Shown: positions 18,401-30,281, counted from the stretch's first letter. The stretch is DNA of 64,000 nucleotides from Prevotellaceae bacterium UBA4336 (GCA_002394305.1 DGTM01000019.1:8076-72075); one strand, 5' to 3'. A program made the numbers and translations. Notes: generated by a model not told the origin, from the sequence alone.

Positions 18401-21400
18401 TCGGGAATTTCTATTTTGTCGTTAGCCATGAATCCTTCCAGCGTGAATGTTTTGCCTGCTGCTTCCATGATGCGGCGGACTATCTCGTAGCGGCTGATGG
18501 CGTTGTAGTAGTGGATGTGTGCCGCTCCCATCACGCTCTGGTTCTCGGAGCGGTAAGTGCTGCGTGCATGATTCAGCGCTCCTTCATAGACGTCAACATA
18601 GGGTGCATACCGTTCGTTGAATATAAACTGACGCCAGGGCAACTCGGTCATCTTAGGCGTGATGCTGACGTTCTGCCACCATCCCTTTTGGCGAGCCCTG
18701 TTGTATTCGTTGGTCATGTTGCAGCCGGGGCATGTGCAGGCTTTCATGAATGTGAAGTGGTTGACGTACTCCGGTCCGAGCTTGCCGAAGCCGAGTCCGC
18801 CGAGGTGGTGCAGTATGTCGCCGCGTTGGTCGTAGGGGTAGATGTCCTCGTTCTTGCCAAGCCAGCTGAAGGAGATGCCGTTGTCCCATAGGTCGGTGTG
18901 GCAGCCATAGGCCGATGTGTTGCAGAGCACGAGCACGGCTACATGCTCGTTGATGTCTGCAGCATGTTCCTGGGCATACTGCCAGACTAAGTTGTTGCTG
19001 TTCTCCCAAGCATCTTCCGGCTGGAAGCGAAGCTTTCCGCTCATGCCCGTCTCGGGCGAACAGGCGTAAGCCGTAGAGACGGTGAAATAGTCGCGGTAGG
19101 TCTTGTAGGGCTCGGTGCTGAACAGGTGTTCCATCTGTGCCGTCATGTCCAAGAGATATTTGCCCGAGGCGATGTCGTCGGCATTGTAGCCCTCGCCCAC
19201 AATGAATATAGGTATGGGCGTGCCACCGGCAGAAGCTGTCTGCAGGGTAACGGTGGCGTCTTCCTTCACGCCTGCATTCACTTGCCGGACATCGGTATAG
19301 GTGGTGTAGTCCTTGCCCTTCAAGCCGAACACAATCTTACCATCACGGGTTTCTCCCGAATTAGGCTGAACGGTGACGATAACCTCTTCCTTGTATTCAC
19401 CCGAAGATGGCGAGACTTTTATCCATGAGGGGCATTCAATCACTTCCCATTCGCCTTCGGCACGCAATATGCCAGAGCGTGTCGTGCCTTTATCCATGCA
19501 TACAATCTCCGAAACGTTGTAAGCCAACTCATGATGAGGCGTGATGTTTTGGAACGTCTTCCAATCGTTGGAGCGACGATATAATTCGATGCTTTGCTCG
19601 GGAACCTCAAGAACAACCTTGTCGAAATAAAGGCCGTCGAAGACACCCTCCTCCAAAGTGGGAGGTTCGGGGTTGAGGCATATGACGGTTTGCAAGCCAT
19701 CACAATCAGCAAAGGCCCTTCTCCCTATTTCGCTTACGTATTTGGGAATGGTAATGGAGGTGAGCAAGTGGTTGGCTTGGAACGTCTCGGCGCCAATGTA
19801 CTCCAATTTCGAGGGTAGCGTTATCTTCGTTAGCTGATTTAATCCAAAAGCGCCCCATCCAATATCAAGACAGTTCTCTGGTATCACCAGTTCTCCCTCT
19901 ATTCCACAATTATCAAAAGCGTGTGCGCTAATTTTACGCAAGGCAGGAGGTAGCTTTAATTGGAAAGGCAAGCTGTGCCAGCGGAAGACTTCCCGTCCAT
20001 CTATTTCTTCCAAATCATCGTTGAAATGGATGTTGCTGATACGCGAAGGCCAGCCCTCGCCAACTTTCTTCACACCAGCTGGGATGGTGATGTCGACATA
20101 GCCCTTGAGGGCAATACCTAATCCCCCTGCATAATCTAACCCTTGAGGTATTTCTATCTTGCCTGTGAACGAACCGTCGCTGCCCATCCCAGTGAACACT
20201 CCCTCTAATTGTTTTAGCTTTGATGGGATATGGAACGTGCCGTAGAAGTTGGGAGTGCGGTCGAAAGCGCCGCCACCGATGTATGTGATGTTGTCTGTCA
20301 GCTTCAGGTCACAACTGAAGCCGCAGCCGGAGAAGGCACTGCTTCCTATGCTGTCCAACGTGCTGGGCAGGATGAGTTCCACTCCATTGTAATCCCCTGT
20401 ATATGCCAACGCATTAATTCCTATGCTTGTCACGCCCTCGGGAATCTCCAGCGTAGAGTACATCAGTCCGCGCATTTCGCGCATACATTCATTACCCAAG
20501 GCTTTAAGAGAAGATGGTAGCACAAAGGAACGTATGGAGCTTTTACCATAAAAAGCTTTAGCTGGCAGGGTGTTGTCGGCATAGTAGTCGTGCCAGTTGC
20601 TATCGTACCACTCATTGCCTATCCAGGCATGCTTGATTACGGCATCTCTCAGGTTCAGGTGCTTCAGCTCAGGCATTCCGTCGCGCAGGAGGTCGAAGTC
20701 TTCCGTGGTCAGTTCGCCTGTCACCTTCAGGTTCTGTATACTCTTGTAGTCCAGTCCGGCCTTGGTGATGCTCTCCCCCAGCTTGCCCATTTCGGGACAA
20801 TGGACGATGACGTACTGCATGGAGGAGAACTTGTGGCTTGCCTCGTCGTTCACCCAGTCGGTGATGCCTTCGTCGCTGACTGTGATGCTGTAGTCGCCCG
20901 ATGCTGCGCTCTTGTTGACGGTGATGGTGAAGTTGTGGAGCTTGCCGGCCTGGTACTTCATGGGCGAGGCGATGGTGTGGCTGTAGGCCTTGCCGTCTAT
21001 GGTGATGCTGACGAGGGCTTTGCCTGCCGCCACCGTTTGCGGGACGACGACGGCCCGGTAGTCGCTGGTCTGCTCCAGCATGCGGATGGGGCGGTCGTAG
21101 CTGCCTGTGGCTGTGGCGGTTCCTGTGGCAAGGTCGATGGTGGCTGTGCGCACGGTGTTGTCTACGGTCACCAGGCGCGGCTGTTTCTCCCACTCGGTGT
21201 CCGTCAGGCCTTCACCTTTCTTTAATTGCACGCGCACGCCTGCGAGGCGGTGGCTGTAGCGTACGATGATGGTTTCGGTGGTGGGTGTTGTGCCTGCCGT
21301 CTTGCCCCAAAGGAAGTCGCTCTGCTCGTAGTCCGGCATCTCGCCCTCGCGCTGTTTGTCCTGGTCGGCGCTGACTTCGAAGCGGTAGGCCGAGGGGTCG

Positions 21401-21768
21401 CTGATGTAGTTGGCGGCCGGGTAGTAGCCGTAGACATCCACCGGCGTTTCCTTGTCGCGCCAATAGACGGTGGTGGGAGCCTTCCAGTGGTAGTTCTCTC
21501 CGTCGAAGGTGTAGACGAGGTTCGAGGCACGGTTGTCCTGAGCCAGCCGCCCGGGCTGCCCGTCGTCGTAGTCGACGATGTAGATGCCCATGCGGTCGCC
21601 CGTCACGAAGCCCTGTTCGTTGGCCCGCGTTATATTTTGCTGGGAAATGGTGCCGCTTAGGTTAATAGGGGGGGTAAAAATCTCTGCAGTCCCCTGGACT
21701 TCAAGTAGCTGTTCGCTGCAACTGAAAAGTATCATGGCGGTTGCCAGCCACAACGGGTTGCGTTTCAT
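18397..21768 (-). CDS. Fimbrillin-LRR-BACON-M64-like pseudoprotease
   Basis: 1123 residues, first gene of the operon. Same architecture: lipoprotein signal (MILFSCSEQ), fimbrillin-like domain (GFVTGDRMGIYIVDY, QSDFLWGKT), BspA-type LRRs about 390-700, BACON-like domain (GEWEVIECPSWIKVS), M64-like domain (IPIFIVGEGYNADDIASGKY). The catalytic motif reads HHLGGLGFGKLGPEY. Aligned with its neighbours, H987 is kept, but E is replaced by H988, the second His by L992 and the Asp by P999, so zinc hydrolysis should be lost. The frame is intact over its full length and the rest of the domain is conserved, arguing for a kept binding, scaffold or decoy role, not decay (inference). Confidence 0.78.
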   Translation of the reverse strand: MKRNPLWLATAMILFSCSEQLLEVQGTAEIFTPPINLSGTISQQNITRANEQGFVTGDRMGIYIVDYDDGQPGRLAQDNRASNLVYTFDGENYHWKAPTTVYWRDKETPVDVYGYYPAANYISDPSAYRFEVSADQDKQREGEMPDYEQSDFLWGKTAGTTPTTETIIVRYSHRLAGVRVQLKKGEGLTDTEWEKQPRLVTVDNTVRTATIDLATGTATATGSYDRPIRMLEQTSDYRAVVVPQTVAAGKALVSITIDGKAYSHTIASPMKYQAGKLHNFTITVNKSAASGDYSITVSDEGITDWVNDEASHKFSSMQYVIVHCPEMGKLGESITKAGLDYKSIQNLKVTGELTTEDFDLLRDGMPELKHLNLRDAVIKHAWIGNEWYDSNWHDYYADNTLPAKAFYGKSSIRSFVLPSSLKALGNECMREMRGLMYSTLEIPEGVTSIGINALAYTGDYNGVELILPSTLDSIGSSAFSGCGFSCDLKLTDNITYIGGGAFDRTPNFYGTFHIPSKLKQLEGVFTGMGSDGSFTGKIEIPQGLDYAGGLGIALKGYVDITIPAGVKKVGEGWPSRISNIHFNDDLEEIDGREVFRWHSLPFQLKLPPALRKISAHAFDNCGIEGELVIPENCLDIGWGAFGLNQLTKITLPSKLEYIGAETFQANHLLTSITIPKYVSEIGRRAFADCDGLQTVICLNPEPPTLEEGVFDGLYFDKVVLEVPEQSIELYRRSNDWKTFQNITPHHELAYNVSEIVCMDKGTTRSGILRAEGEWEVIECPSWIKVSPSSGEYKEEVIVTVQPNSGETRDGKIVFGLKGKDYTTYTDVRQVNAGVKEDATVTLQTASAGGTPIPIFIVGEGYNADDIASGKYLLDMTAQMEHLFSTEPYKTYRDYFTVSTAYACSPETGMSGKLRFQPEDAWENSNNLVWQYAQEHAADINEHVAVLVLCNTSAYGCHTDLWDNGISFSWLGKNEDIYPYDQRGDILHHLGGLGFGKLGPEYVNHFTFMKACTCPGCNMTNEYNRARQKGWWQNVSITPKMTELPWRQFIFNERYAPYVDVYEGALNHARSTYRSENQSVMGAAHIHYYNAISRYEIVRRIMEAAGKTFTLEGFMANDKIEIPE

Positions 21769-21809
21769 CGTGAGTGCCGATTTGTGTTAGTTTTATTCCT
21801 ATTGTGTGG

Positions 21810-21840
21810 CAAAGTTATGATATTTCCCCTTATCTTCCAA
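21810..21840 (-). promoter_or_regulatory. Probable promoter of the fimbrillin-protease operon
   Basis: Minus-strand TAACTTTG (21817-21810) matches the -7 box, 41 bp before the start at 21768. The -33 position at 19-bp spacing reads TTGG, a partial match to TTTG. No other promoter-like site was noticed inside the six-gene run, whose gaps are at most 52 bp. Confidence 0.6.
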
Positions 21841-21927
21841 GCAAAATAGGTTAATTTTTAGGGAATAATCCATATATAGCCTCATTCCCTTATTCTTTCC
21901 CGCACGTATGCAAATACAGAGCACCAC

Positions 21928-22066
21928 GGACAAAAACTATTTCCAAGCCTTTGAAATAGATTTCAGAAGCTTGGAAATATATTTTAGTGTCTCGGAAATA
22001 TATTTCCGTGCCACTGAAAAAGTTTTTGTCCGTGAGGCTATGGTTTTCGTTCCTCGCGGGAAGGGT

Positions 22067-22078
<12 letters not shown>
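21928..22078. repeat. Palindromic 21/22-bp modular repeat element
   Basis: Ordered modules: 22-mer starting GGACAAAAACTATTTCC (21928-21949); three 21-mers (21950-22012) with cores such as GGAAATATATTT; 22-mer ACTGAAAAAGTTTTTGTCCG (22013-22034), the near reverse complement of the first; then one or two looser 22-mers running into the uvrA stop region. The same design recurs at 36.8 and 63.6 kb. Confidence 0.85.
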
Positions 22079-24906
<2,828 letters not shown>

Positions 24907-24910
<4 letters not shown>

Positions 24911-25650
24911 TGAATGCCGTCCTCGCCTGTCTGGCCCTCGTCGTTGTTATAGCCGGAAATGACGTTGATGGCCTTCTTGATGTTGTAGTCGATGCCGTCG
25001 CCGCCTTTGGCCGACACGACCAGGAAGTAGACGCCGTCCTTCACTCTCTTCCCGCCTTGCTTGCCGTCCCAGCTGCCGTGTATGTCGTCCCAGGAGTAGA
25101 GCTTCTGCCCCCAGCGGTTGAAGACTGCCGCGTGGAAGGAGACGATGCTCTTGTAGCCTTCCTTGGGCTTGAGCTCGTCGTTGCGCCCGTCGCCGTTGGG
25201 CGAGATGGCATTGGGGAACTCCAGCTTGCTTTCGCTGACGGTGAAGGTGATGAGCTTCTTGTCCTCATCGTCCTGCGGGAACTCGTAGTCCTCGTTGACG
25301 CCCTCCTCGCCGTAGAAGATGGCACGGAGCTGCACGACGAAGCTGCCGCTCTCGCGGAAGTCGTACTCCAGCGTCTCATCGTTGCGTCGGAGCAAGATGT
25401 TCCCCGGTTCGTCGGATTTCCACATCGTCCATTCGTACCACACCTGGCTCTTGTAGCCGTCGGGGATGGTGGGGTTGGCTGTGAACACAACGCGGAAGGG
25501 TACGCTTCGCACGGTTCCGTTCACGTCGCCCGTCTCTTCTTCGCCGTCCTCGTTCGTGGAATAGAAGGTGCCGACGGGGTCGACGGTCGGTATCTGTGCC
25601 CATGCGAGGAATGGCAGAAGCGAGAGGAAAAGAAATAAAATGTGCTTCAT
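24907..25650 (-). CDS. Small secreted protein with gliding-motility-type C-terminal domain (type IX cargo)
   Basis: 247 residues with a signal peptide (1 to about 19, LPFLAWAQ). The N-terminal half is an unrecognised beta-rich domain with a run of acidic residues. From about residue 150 it matches the type B sorting domain: FPNAISPNGDGRNDELKP, VFNRWGQKLYSWDD, GVYFLVVSA. Such domains route proteins through the type IX secretion system to the surface. Its stop overlaps the uvrA start (ATGA), so the two genes are co-transcribed. Function of the exported domain unknown. Confidence 0.85.
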
Positions 25651-25667
25651 GAGTCGTGATATTTCTG

Positions 25668-25675
25668 CAAAAGTA
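25668..25675 (-). promoter_or_regulatory. -7 box (TACTTTTG) for the cargo gene and uvrA
   Basis: A minus-strand TAnnTTTG match ends 17 bp before the start at 25650. The -33 position at 19-bp spacing is TTTC, one base off consensus. It is divergent from the promoter at 25761. Confidence 0.65.
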
Positions 25676-25760
25676 CAAAGAAAATAAGAGTTGGGAAAGA
25701 AGAGAGCGTATTTATTTAAGAAAAATTTGAAATATGAATTACGAATTATGAATTATTTCG

Positions 25761-25768
25761 TACCTTTG
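25761..25768 (+). promoter_or_regulatory. -7 box (TACCTTTG) almost touching the start codon
   Basis: TACCTTTG is followed by only 5 bp before ATG 25774. With the usual distance from the -7 box to the transcription start, the mRNA would begin at or next to the ATG. Confidence 0.7.
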
Positions 25769-25773
25769 CAGCA

Positions 25774-27099
25774 ATGAAAGGTGTTTTATTTATCATAATG
25801 TGTCTGTGTCCGCTTCTTCTTTGCGGGCAGAATACACTTTCGGCGCTCCAGGACATGCACACCGTCGCCAAGGGGCAGACGTGGGAAAGCGTGGCGGCTG
25901 AATATGCCGTTTCCGTGGCAGAACTGCAGGCGGCGAATCCCGACATCACGCGTCGCAAACTCAAGAAAGGCACGCTGCTCATCATTCCTCGCAAGCCGAA
26001 GCCGGTGGAGGTCGACAAGGCCACCGAGCCGCAGCCTGCCCCCCTCATCCGTACGGCCATGCCGCATCTGAAGGTCGGTGTCCTGCTGCCGTTCAGCCAG
26101 GACAAGTCGCGGATGGCGGAGCTTTACCGTGGCCTGCTGATGGCTGCCGACAGCGTCCGGAAGGACGGGACGAACCTCGACATCTATGCATGGGACGGCG
26201 GAATCACTTCGTCGAAGATAGAACAGATGCAATCGGAGTTCAAGGGGCTCGACATCTTGTTTGGTCCCGCCGAAGCGACGCAGGTCCCTGCTGTGGCTGA
26301 GGTATGCCATGAGCAAGGCATCCGCCTGGTCCTCCCCTTCGCCAGCGGGCAGGTGCTGCAGGACTATCCCCTCGTCTATAATGCCACGGCCACGAACGCC
26401 GTCGTATACGAGGAGGCTGTGAAGAAGATGAGGACGGTCTTCCCCGACGGCAACTATATCGTCGTGAACACCGGAAGCCAGGACAATCAGGGGAAAGTCC
26501 TGTGCGAAACGCTTGCTCAGAGCGCGGCAAAGCACGGGACGACCCTCAGCAGGATAGACCTGGAGGGCGATGCCGCTGCCTTTGAGTCGGCTTTCAGCCT
26601 GATTCGCAAAAACGTGGTTGTGCTCGACAATGCAGGCACACGTTCGCTCAACATCACGCTGGCCCGCCTCAAGGACTTCCGCCGCCAGCATCCCGACTGC
26701 CGCATCTCTCTGGTCGGCTTCCCGGAGTGGCAGCAGGCGACGCAGATGCTCCTGAGTGACTTCTTTGCCTTCGACACGCACATCGTCAGCCCATATTATT
26801 ATAATGTACTCGACGAATCCACGAAACGCTTCCAGCGTGCCTACGAAGATGCCTTTCACATGCCCATCGCGCAGAACTATCCGCGCTATGCTGCCCTGGG
26901 CTTCGACCTCGGCTACTACTTCATGTCCGGCCTGAGCAGACAGGGCGACACCTTCGAGCAGATGCAGGGGTCCCTCGTGCAGGAGCCTTACCAGAACCGG
27001 TTCCGCTTCGAGCGCTTGCCGTCCGGCATGAGCTTCACCAACCGTTTTGTCCAGTTCATTCACTTCACCCCCGAAGAAAAGATTGAAATCATCAGATGA
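25774..27099 (+). CDS. LysM and periplasmic-binding-protein-like (PBP1-type) protein
   Basis: 441 residues. Signal peptide 1 to about 18 (LCPLLLCGQN). LysM domain about 28-72 (HTVAKGQTWESVAAEYAVSV... GTLLIIPRK). From about 105 a type-1 periplasmic-binding-protein fold: HLKVGVLLPFSQDKSRMAELYRGLLMAADSV, DILFGPAEATQ, RLVLPFASG. LysM would hold it on peptidoglycan. The binding fold may sense a ligand or, as proposed for LpoA-like proteins, regulate wall synthesis (inference). The stop overlaps the next gene start by 4 bp. Confidence 0.8.
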   Translation: MKGVLFIIMCLCPLLLCGQNTLSALQDMHTVAKGQTWESVAAEYAVSVAELQAANPDITRRKLKKGTLLIIPRKPKPVEVDKATEPQPAPLIRTAMPHLKVGVLLPFSQDKSRMAELYRGLLMAADSVRKDGTNLDIYAWDGGITSSKIEQMQSEFKGLDILFGPAEATQVPAVAEVCHEQGIRLVLPFASGQVLQDYPLVYNATATNAVVYEEAVKKMRTVFPDGNYIVVNTGSQDNQGKVLCETLAQSAAKHGTTLSRIDLEGDAAAFESAFSLIRKNVVVLDNAGTRSLNITLARLKDFRRQHPDCRISLVGFPEWQQATQMLLSDFFAFDTHIVSPYYYNVLDESTKRFQRAYEDAFHMPIAQNYPRYAALGFDLGYYFMSGLSRQGDTFEQMQGSLVQEPYQNRFRFERLPSGMSFTNRFVQFIHFTPEEKIEIIR

Positions 27100-27806
27100 A
27101 GTGTCTCCGCTCTTTGTTCCTGCTTGCCGTCGTTTCTCTCCACGCGGCTCTCTTTGCCCAGGTGGGCAAACCGCGTACCGACCTGGCGATAGGCGGCAGC
27201 GCCGGTGTGGTGTTGAACCGCATCTCCTTCAATCCTTCCATCAAGCAGTCGATGAAGCCCGGCATGACGCTGGGATTCACGGCACGCTATACTTGCGAGA
27301 AGTATTTCAGCATGATTTGCGCTTTCCAGGGGGAGATAAACTATACGCAGTCAGGATGGAAGGAGAACATCAGCACCAGCAGCGATACTTATCAGCGAAC
27401 GTTGCATTATGTGCAGGTTCCACTGTTTGCCCATCTTGGCTTTGGCCGCGAGCGGGGCGGCGTGAAGGGCTTCCTCGTCATCGGTCCGCAGCTGGGCTTC
27501 TGCATCGGCGAGACTGAGAAGCGCGGCGGCGAATGGTCGGCGGCGACTCTTGCAGCCCGCACCAACGGCATCACGGAGCAGTACGACCTGGAGGTGCAGA
27601 GAAAGTTCGAATACGGCATAGCGGGAGGCTTGGGCATGGATGTCAGCACGCGGAGTGGACATCACTTCATTTTGGAGGGGCGCTACTTCTATGGTCTTAG
27701 CGACATCTTCTCCAACTCGAAGAAGGACCCCTTCGGCCGCAGTTCCAATGGCGGCATCTTTGTCAAGGTCTCATATCTCTTCGATATCATCAAGACAAAC
27801 CTGTAG
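27096..27806 (+). CDS. Outer-membrane beta-barrel (PorT-type) protein
   Basis: 236 residues. Signal peptide about 1-22 (HAALFAQ), then alternating amphipathic strands (GGSAGVVLNRISF, GMTLGFTARYTCEKYFSM, VPLFAHLGFG, FILEGRYFYGL) ending in an aromatic/hydrophobic last strand. Length and pattern match the small porin-like beta-barrels with eight or so strands common in Bacteroidales. Translationally coupled to the LysM/binding protein, suggesting an envelope pair. Specific role unknown. Confidence 0.75.
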   Translation: MKCLRSLFLLAVVSLHAALFAQVGKPRTDLAIGGSAGVVLNRISFNPSIKQSMKPGMTLGFTARYTCEKYFSMICAFQGEINYTQSGWKENISTSSDTYQRTLHYVQVPLFAHLGFGRERGGVKGFLVIGPQLGFCIGETEKRGGEWSAATLAARTNGITEQYDLEVQRKFEYGIAGGLGMDVSTRSGHHFILEGRYFYGLSDIFSNSKKDPFGRSSNGGIFVKVSYLFDIIKTNL

Positions 27807-27824
27807 CAGACGGGGCGTCCCTAC

Positions 27825-28014
27825 AGGGGCTTATTCCGGAAGCGCCGGGCTCTTATCCAAGAAGCGCCTAGGTCTTATTTTGGAAGCGCCTAGGTCTTAT
27901 TTTGGAAGCGCCTAGGTCTTATTTTGGAAGCGCCTAGGTCTTATTGCCGAAGCACCGTGCTCTTATTTCGGAAGCGCCTAGGTCTTATTTTGGAAGAGCC
28001 TGGGGCTTCTTGGC
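27825..28014. repeat. 22-bp tandem array, 8 units
   Basis: Eight 22-bp units at 27839-28014 (core GAAGCGCCTAGGTCTTATTT) preceded by a partial unit. It starts soon after the beta-barrel stop and ends 26 bp before the end of dnaG. Rotated, the unit matches the reverse complement of the 7.6-kb unit at 17 of 22 positions, so the two arrays are one family in opposite orientation. Confidence 0.93.
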
Positions 28015-28040
28015 AGAAAGGTGTGGACTTTGTGACGAAA

Positions 28041-30098
28041 CTATTTTAGCACCACGCGTTCGCCGCATTGTTTTGCCAGTTCCTTTACGAGCTGGCTCTT
28101 CTGGCTGAAGTCGGTCATGAGCTGGCGATAGCGTTCCTTGTCTGCTTTCGTCGTCGGGTTCTTCATCTGCTCGATGATGCTCTGCAGCTCATGCTGGACA
28201 ATGCTGAGCTTGTAGCTGGCTATCAGTTTGGGGATGACTTCGTCGAGTCGCAGGTCGGAACTCTCTGCCGGCTTCGCTTCTTCACCAGGAACAGCTTGAG
28301 GTTCAGGCGCATTGAACAACTTGCTCAATGCCACAATGTCGGGCCCCAGCTCCAGCGCAAGCTCGCGGATGTCTTCGTCGGGATGGCTGATGAAGTATTG
28401 CTCGGCACGGAAATTCGGCTCGTGCACGTTCTCGACAGCTTCCCGCAACAGTCTCTCGCAGATGGGCGACTGGAGGCTGATGCCGTCGTCCTGCAAGCTA
28501 TAGGAAATGTATTCGGCCACGGACAGGGGCACGTCCGTACCGTTTTCGCCCTCGATGTAGCACATCACCTTCTCGCCGTGACGGATAATCATCTGAGCGA
28601 TGGCTGTCTCCGGACTCTCCTTTCTTCTTCCCACAGGAGCGGGGGACGGAACGGTTCCCTTCGCCTCTTCTGCCGTGGTGGCCTGCGTCGTCTGTCCGTT
28701 TTGCAGCCTTCGCTGCTCGCGCTCCTGCTCCTTCTGCCTCTCGGCGCGCAGGTTGGTCATCTGTGCATTGACGGCTGCCGAGATGAGACGCTCGGGCATG
28801 TTCAGCTGCTGGGCTGCGTAGCGGATGTAGATGGTGCGCTTTATCTCGTCGGGAATGACGGCAATGCTCTCCGCGACGTTGTGTACAAGCCGTTCCTCGG
28901 CATCGGGCTCGCCCTTCTTCCCGCCGATGGAGTGCGAGGCTTTGTAGGTGATGAAGTCCACCTGATTGTCCTCCAGGTATTGCTGATACTCGGTGGCCGT
29001 ATGCTTGCGTGCAAAGCTGTCCGGGTCGTCACCGTCGGGCAGCAGCAGGAGCTTGACGTTCATGCCTTCGGCCAGGAGCATGTCGATGCCGCGTTCGCTG
29101 GCGTGGATGCCGGCCTCGTCGCCGTCGAAGATGACCGTGATGTTCTCCGTGATGCGATGTATGAGGTGAATCTGTTCGGAGGTAAGGGCCGTGCCAGAGG
29201 ACGAAACGACGTTCTCCACGCCCTGCTGGTGCATTGCCATCACGTCGGTGTAGCCCTCCACCAGGTAGCAAAGGTCCTGCTTGCGTATGGCCTGACGCGC
29301 CTGGTAGAGGCCGAAGAGCTCCTTGCGCTTGCTGTAGATGATGCTTTCGGGCGAGTTCTGATACTTGATGGCAACGCCCTTGGTCGCCGCGTCGAGCACA
29401 CGTCCGCCGAAGCCTGCCACGCGTCCGCTCATGGTGTAGATGGGCCACATGACGCGGCCGAAGAAGCGGTCGCGCAGTTCGCCGTTGTCGCGCCTGATGC
29501 TCAGACCCGTGCCGATGCTCAGCCGCGGCTCCATCTCGTTCTGGTTGTTCACGAGGTAACGCTCCTGATAGCCTGCCTTTAGGGCGTCTGCCGAGAGGGA
29601 GTGCTCCTTGGTGTTGGGGCAGAAACCCACCTGGAACTTCTCGAGGATGTCGTCGCGGAAGCCACGCCCGCGGAAGTAGGCCAGGCCGATAGCCCTGCCG
29701 TCGGGAGTCTTCCAGAGCTGGTCGCTGAACCAGTTGCGAGCCCATTCGTTGAGGATGAACATGCTTTCGCGGTCGCCCCTCGACTGAATCTCCTCCTGTG
29801 TCAGCTCCTTTTCCTCTATCTTGATGCCGTACTTCTTTGCCAGGTAGCGGAGCGCATCGGGGTAGGAGAGGTTTTCGTGCTTCATGATGAACCCGACGGG
29901 ACTGCCCCCCTCGCCGCAGGCAAAGCACTTGCAGTAGTTGCGTGCCGGCGACACCATGAACGAGGGCGTGCGGTCGTCGTGGAAGGGACAGAGCCCCTTC
30001 AGGTTGGAGCCGGCACGCTTCAGGGTGACGAAGTCGGAGACCACGTCCACGATGTTCGCGGCATCAAGTATCTTGTCTACGGTCAGGCGGTCAATCAT
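28041..30098 (-). CDS. dnaG: DNA primase
   Basis: 685 residues. CHC2 zinc ribbon with C37, H40, C58 and C61 (CPFHDDRTPSF... CFACGEGG); catalytic TOPRIM domain (YLVEGYTDVMAMHQQG, VIFDGDEAGIHASERG, DGDDPDSFARKH); a basic, Gln-rich linker about 440-500; and a C-terminal domain that would contact the replicative helicase. It makes RNA primers for DNA replication. Separated from the S4-protein gene upstream by a 22-bp array; short 8-bp repeats (about 30111-30143) precede the start. Confidence 0.97.
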   Translation of the reverse strand: MIDRLTVDKILDAANIVDVVSDFVTLKRAGSNLKGLCPFHDDRTPSFMVSPARNYCKCFACGEGGSPVGFIMKHENLSYPDALRYLAKKYGIKIEEKELTQEEIQSRGDRESMFILNEWARNWFSDQLWKTPDGRAIGLAYFRGRGFRDDILEKFQVGFCPNTKEHSLSADALKAGYQERYLVNNQNEMEPRLSIGTGLSIRRDNGELRDRFFGRVMWPIYTMSGRVAGFGGRVLDAATKGVAIKYQNSPESIIYSKRKELFGLYQARQAIRKQDLCYLVEGYTDVMAMHQQGVENVVSSSGTALTSEQIHLIHRITENITVIFDGDEAGIHASERGIDMLLAEGMNVKLLLLPDGDDPDSFARKHTATEYQQYLEDNQVDFITYKASHSIGGKKGEPDAEERLVHNVAESIAVIPDEIKRTIYIRYAAQQLNMPERLISAAVNAQMTNLRAERQKEQEREQRRLQNGQTTQATTAEEAKGTVPSPAPVGRRKESPETAIAQMIIRHGEKVMCYIEGENGTDVPLSVAEYISYSLQDDGISLQSPICERLLREAVENVHEPNFRAEQYFISHPDEDIRELALELGPDIVALSKLFNAPEPQAVPGEEAKPAESSDLRLDEVIPKLIASYKLSIVQHELQSIIEQMKNPTTKADKERYRQLMTDFSQKSQLVKELAKQCGERVVLK

Positions 30099-30110
30099 GA
30101 TTCTCTTCTA

Positions 30111-30143
30111 TTATAACGTTATAACGTCATGACGTCATAACGA
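30111..30143. repeat. 8-bp tandem repeat upstream of dnaG
   Basis: Four 8-bp units of the form TATAACGT / CATGACGT, also largely self-complementary, 13 bp before the dnaG start. It could be an operator or a slipped-strand repeat; no function is claimed. Confidence 0.6.
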
Positions 30144-30155
30144 CGATTTCTTTGT

Positions 30156-30278
30156 CCACGTGTCGTTGTCGGTTTAACCACGTGTCGTTGTCGGCTTATC
30201 CACGCGTCGTTGTTGGTTTAACCACGCGTCGTTGTCGGTTTAACCACGTGTCGTTGTCGGTTTAACCACGTGTGCCGG
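30156..30278. repeat. 22-bp tandem array, 5 units plus a partial
   Basis: Units at 30156, 30178, 30200, 30222 and 30244, each 22 bp, core CCACGTGTCGTTGTCGG followed by TTTAA or TTAT. A truncated sixth unit merges into the 3' end of the S4-protein gene. Differences are single transitions (GTG/GCG, GTC/GTT). Confidence 0.95.
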
Positions 30279-30281
30279 CTT

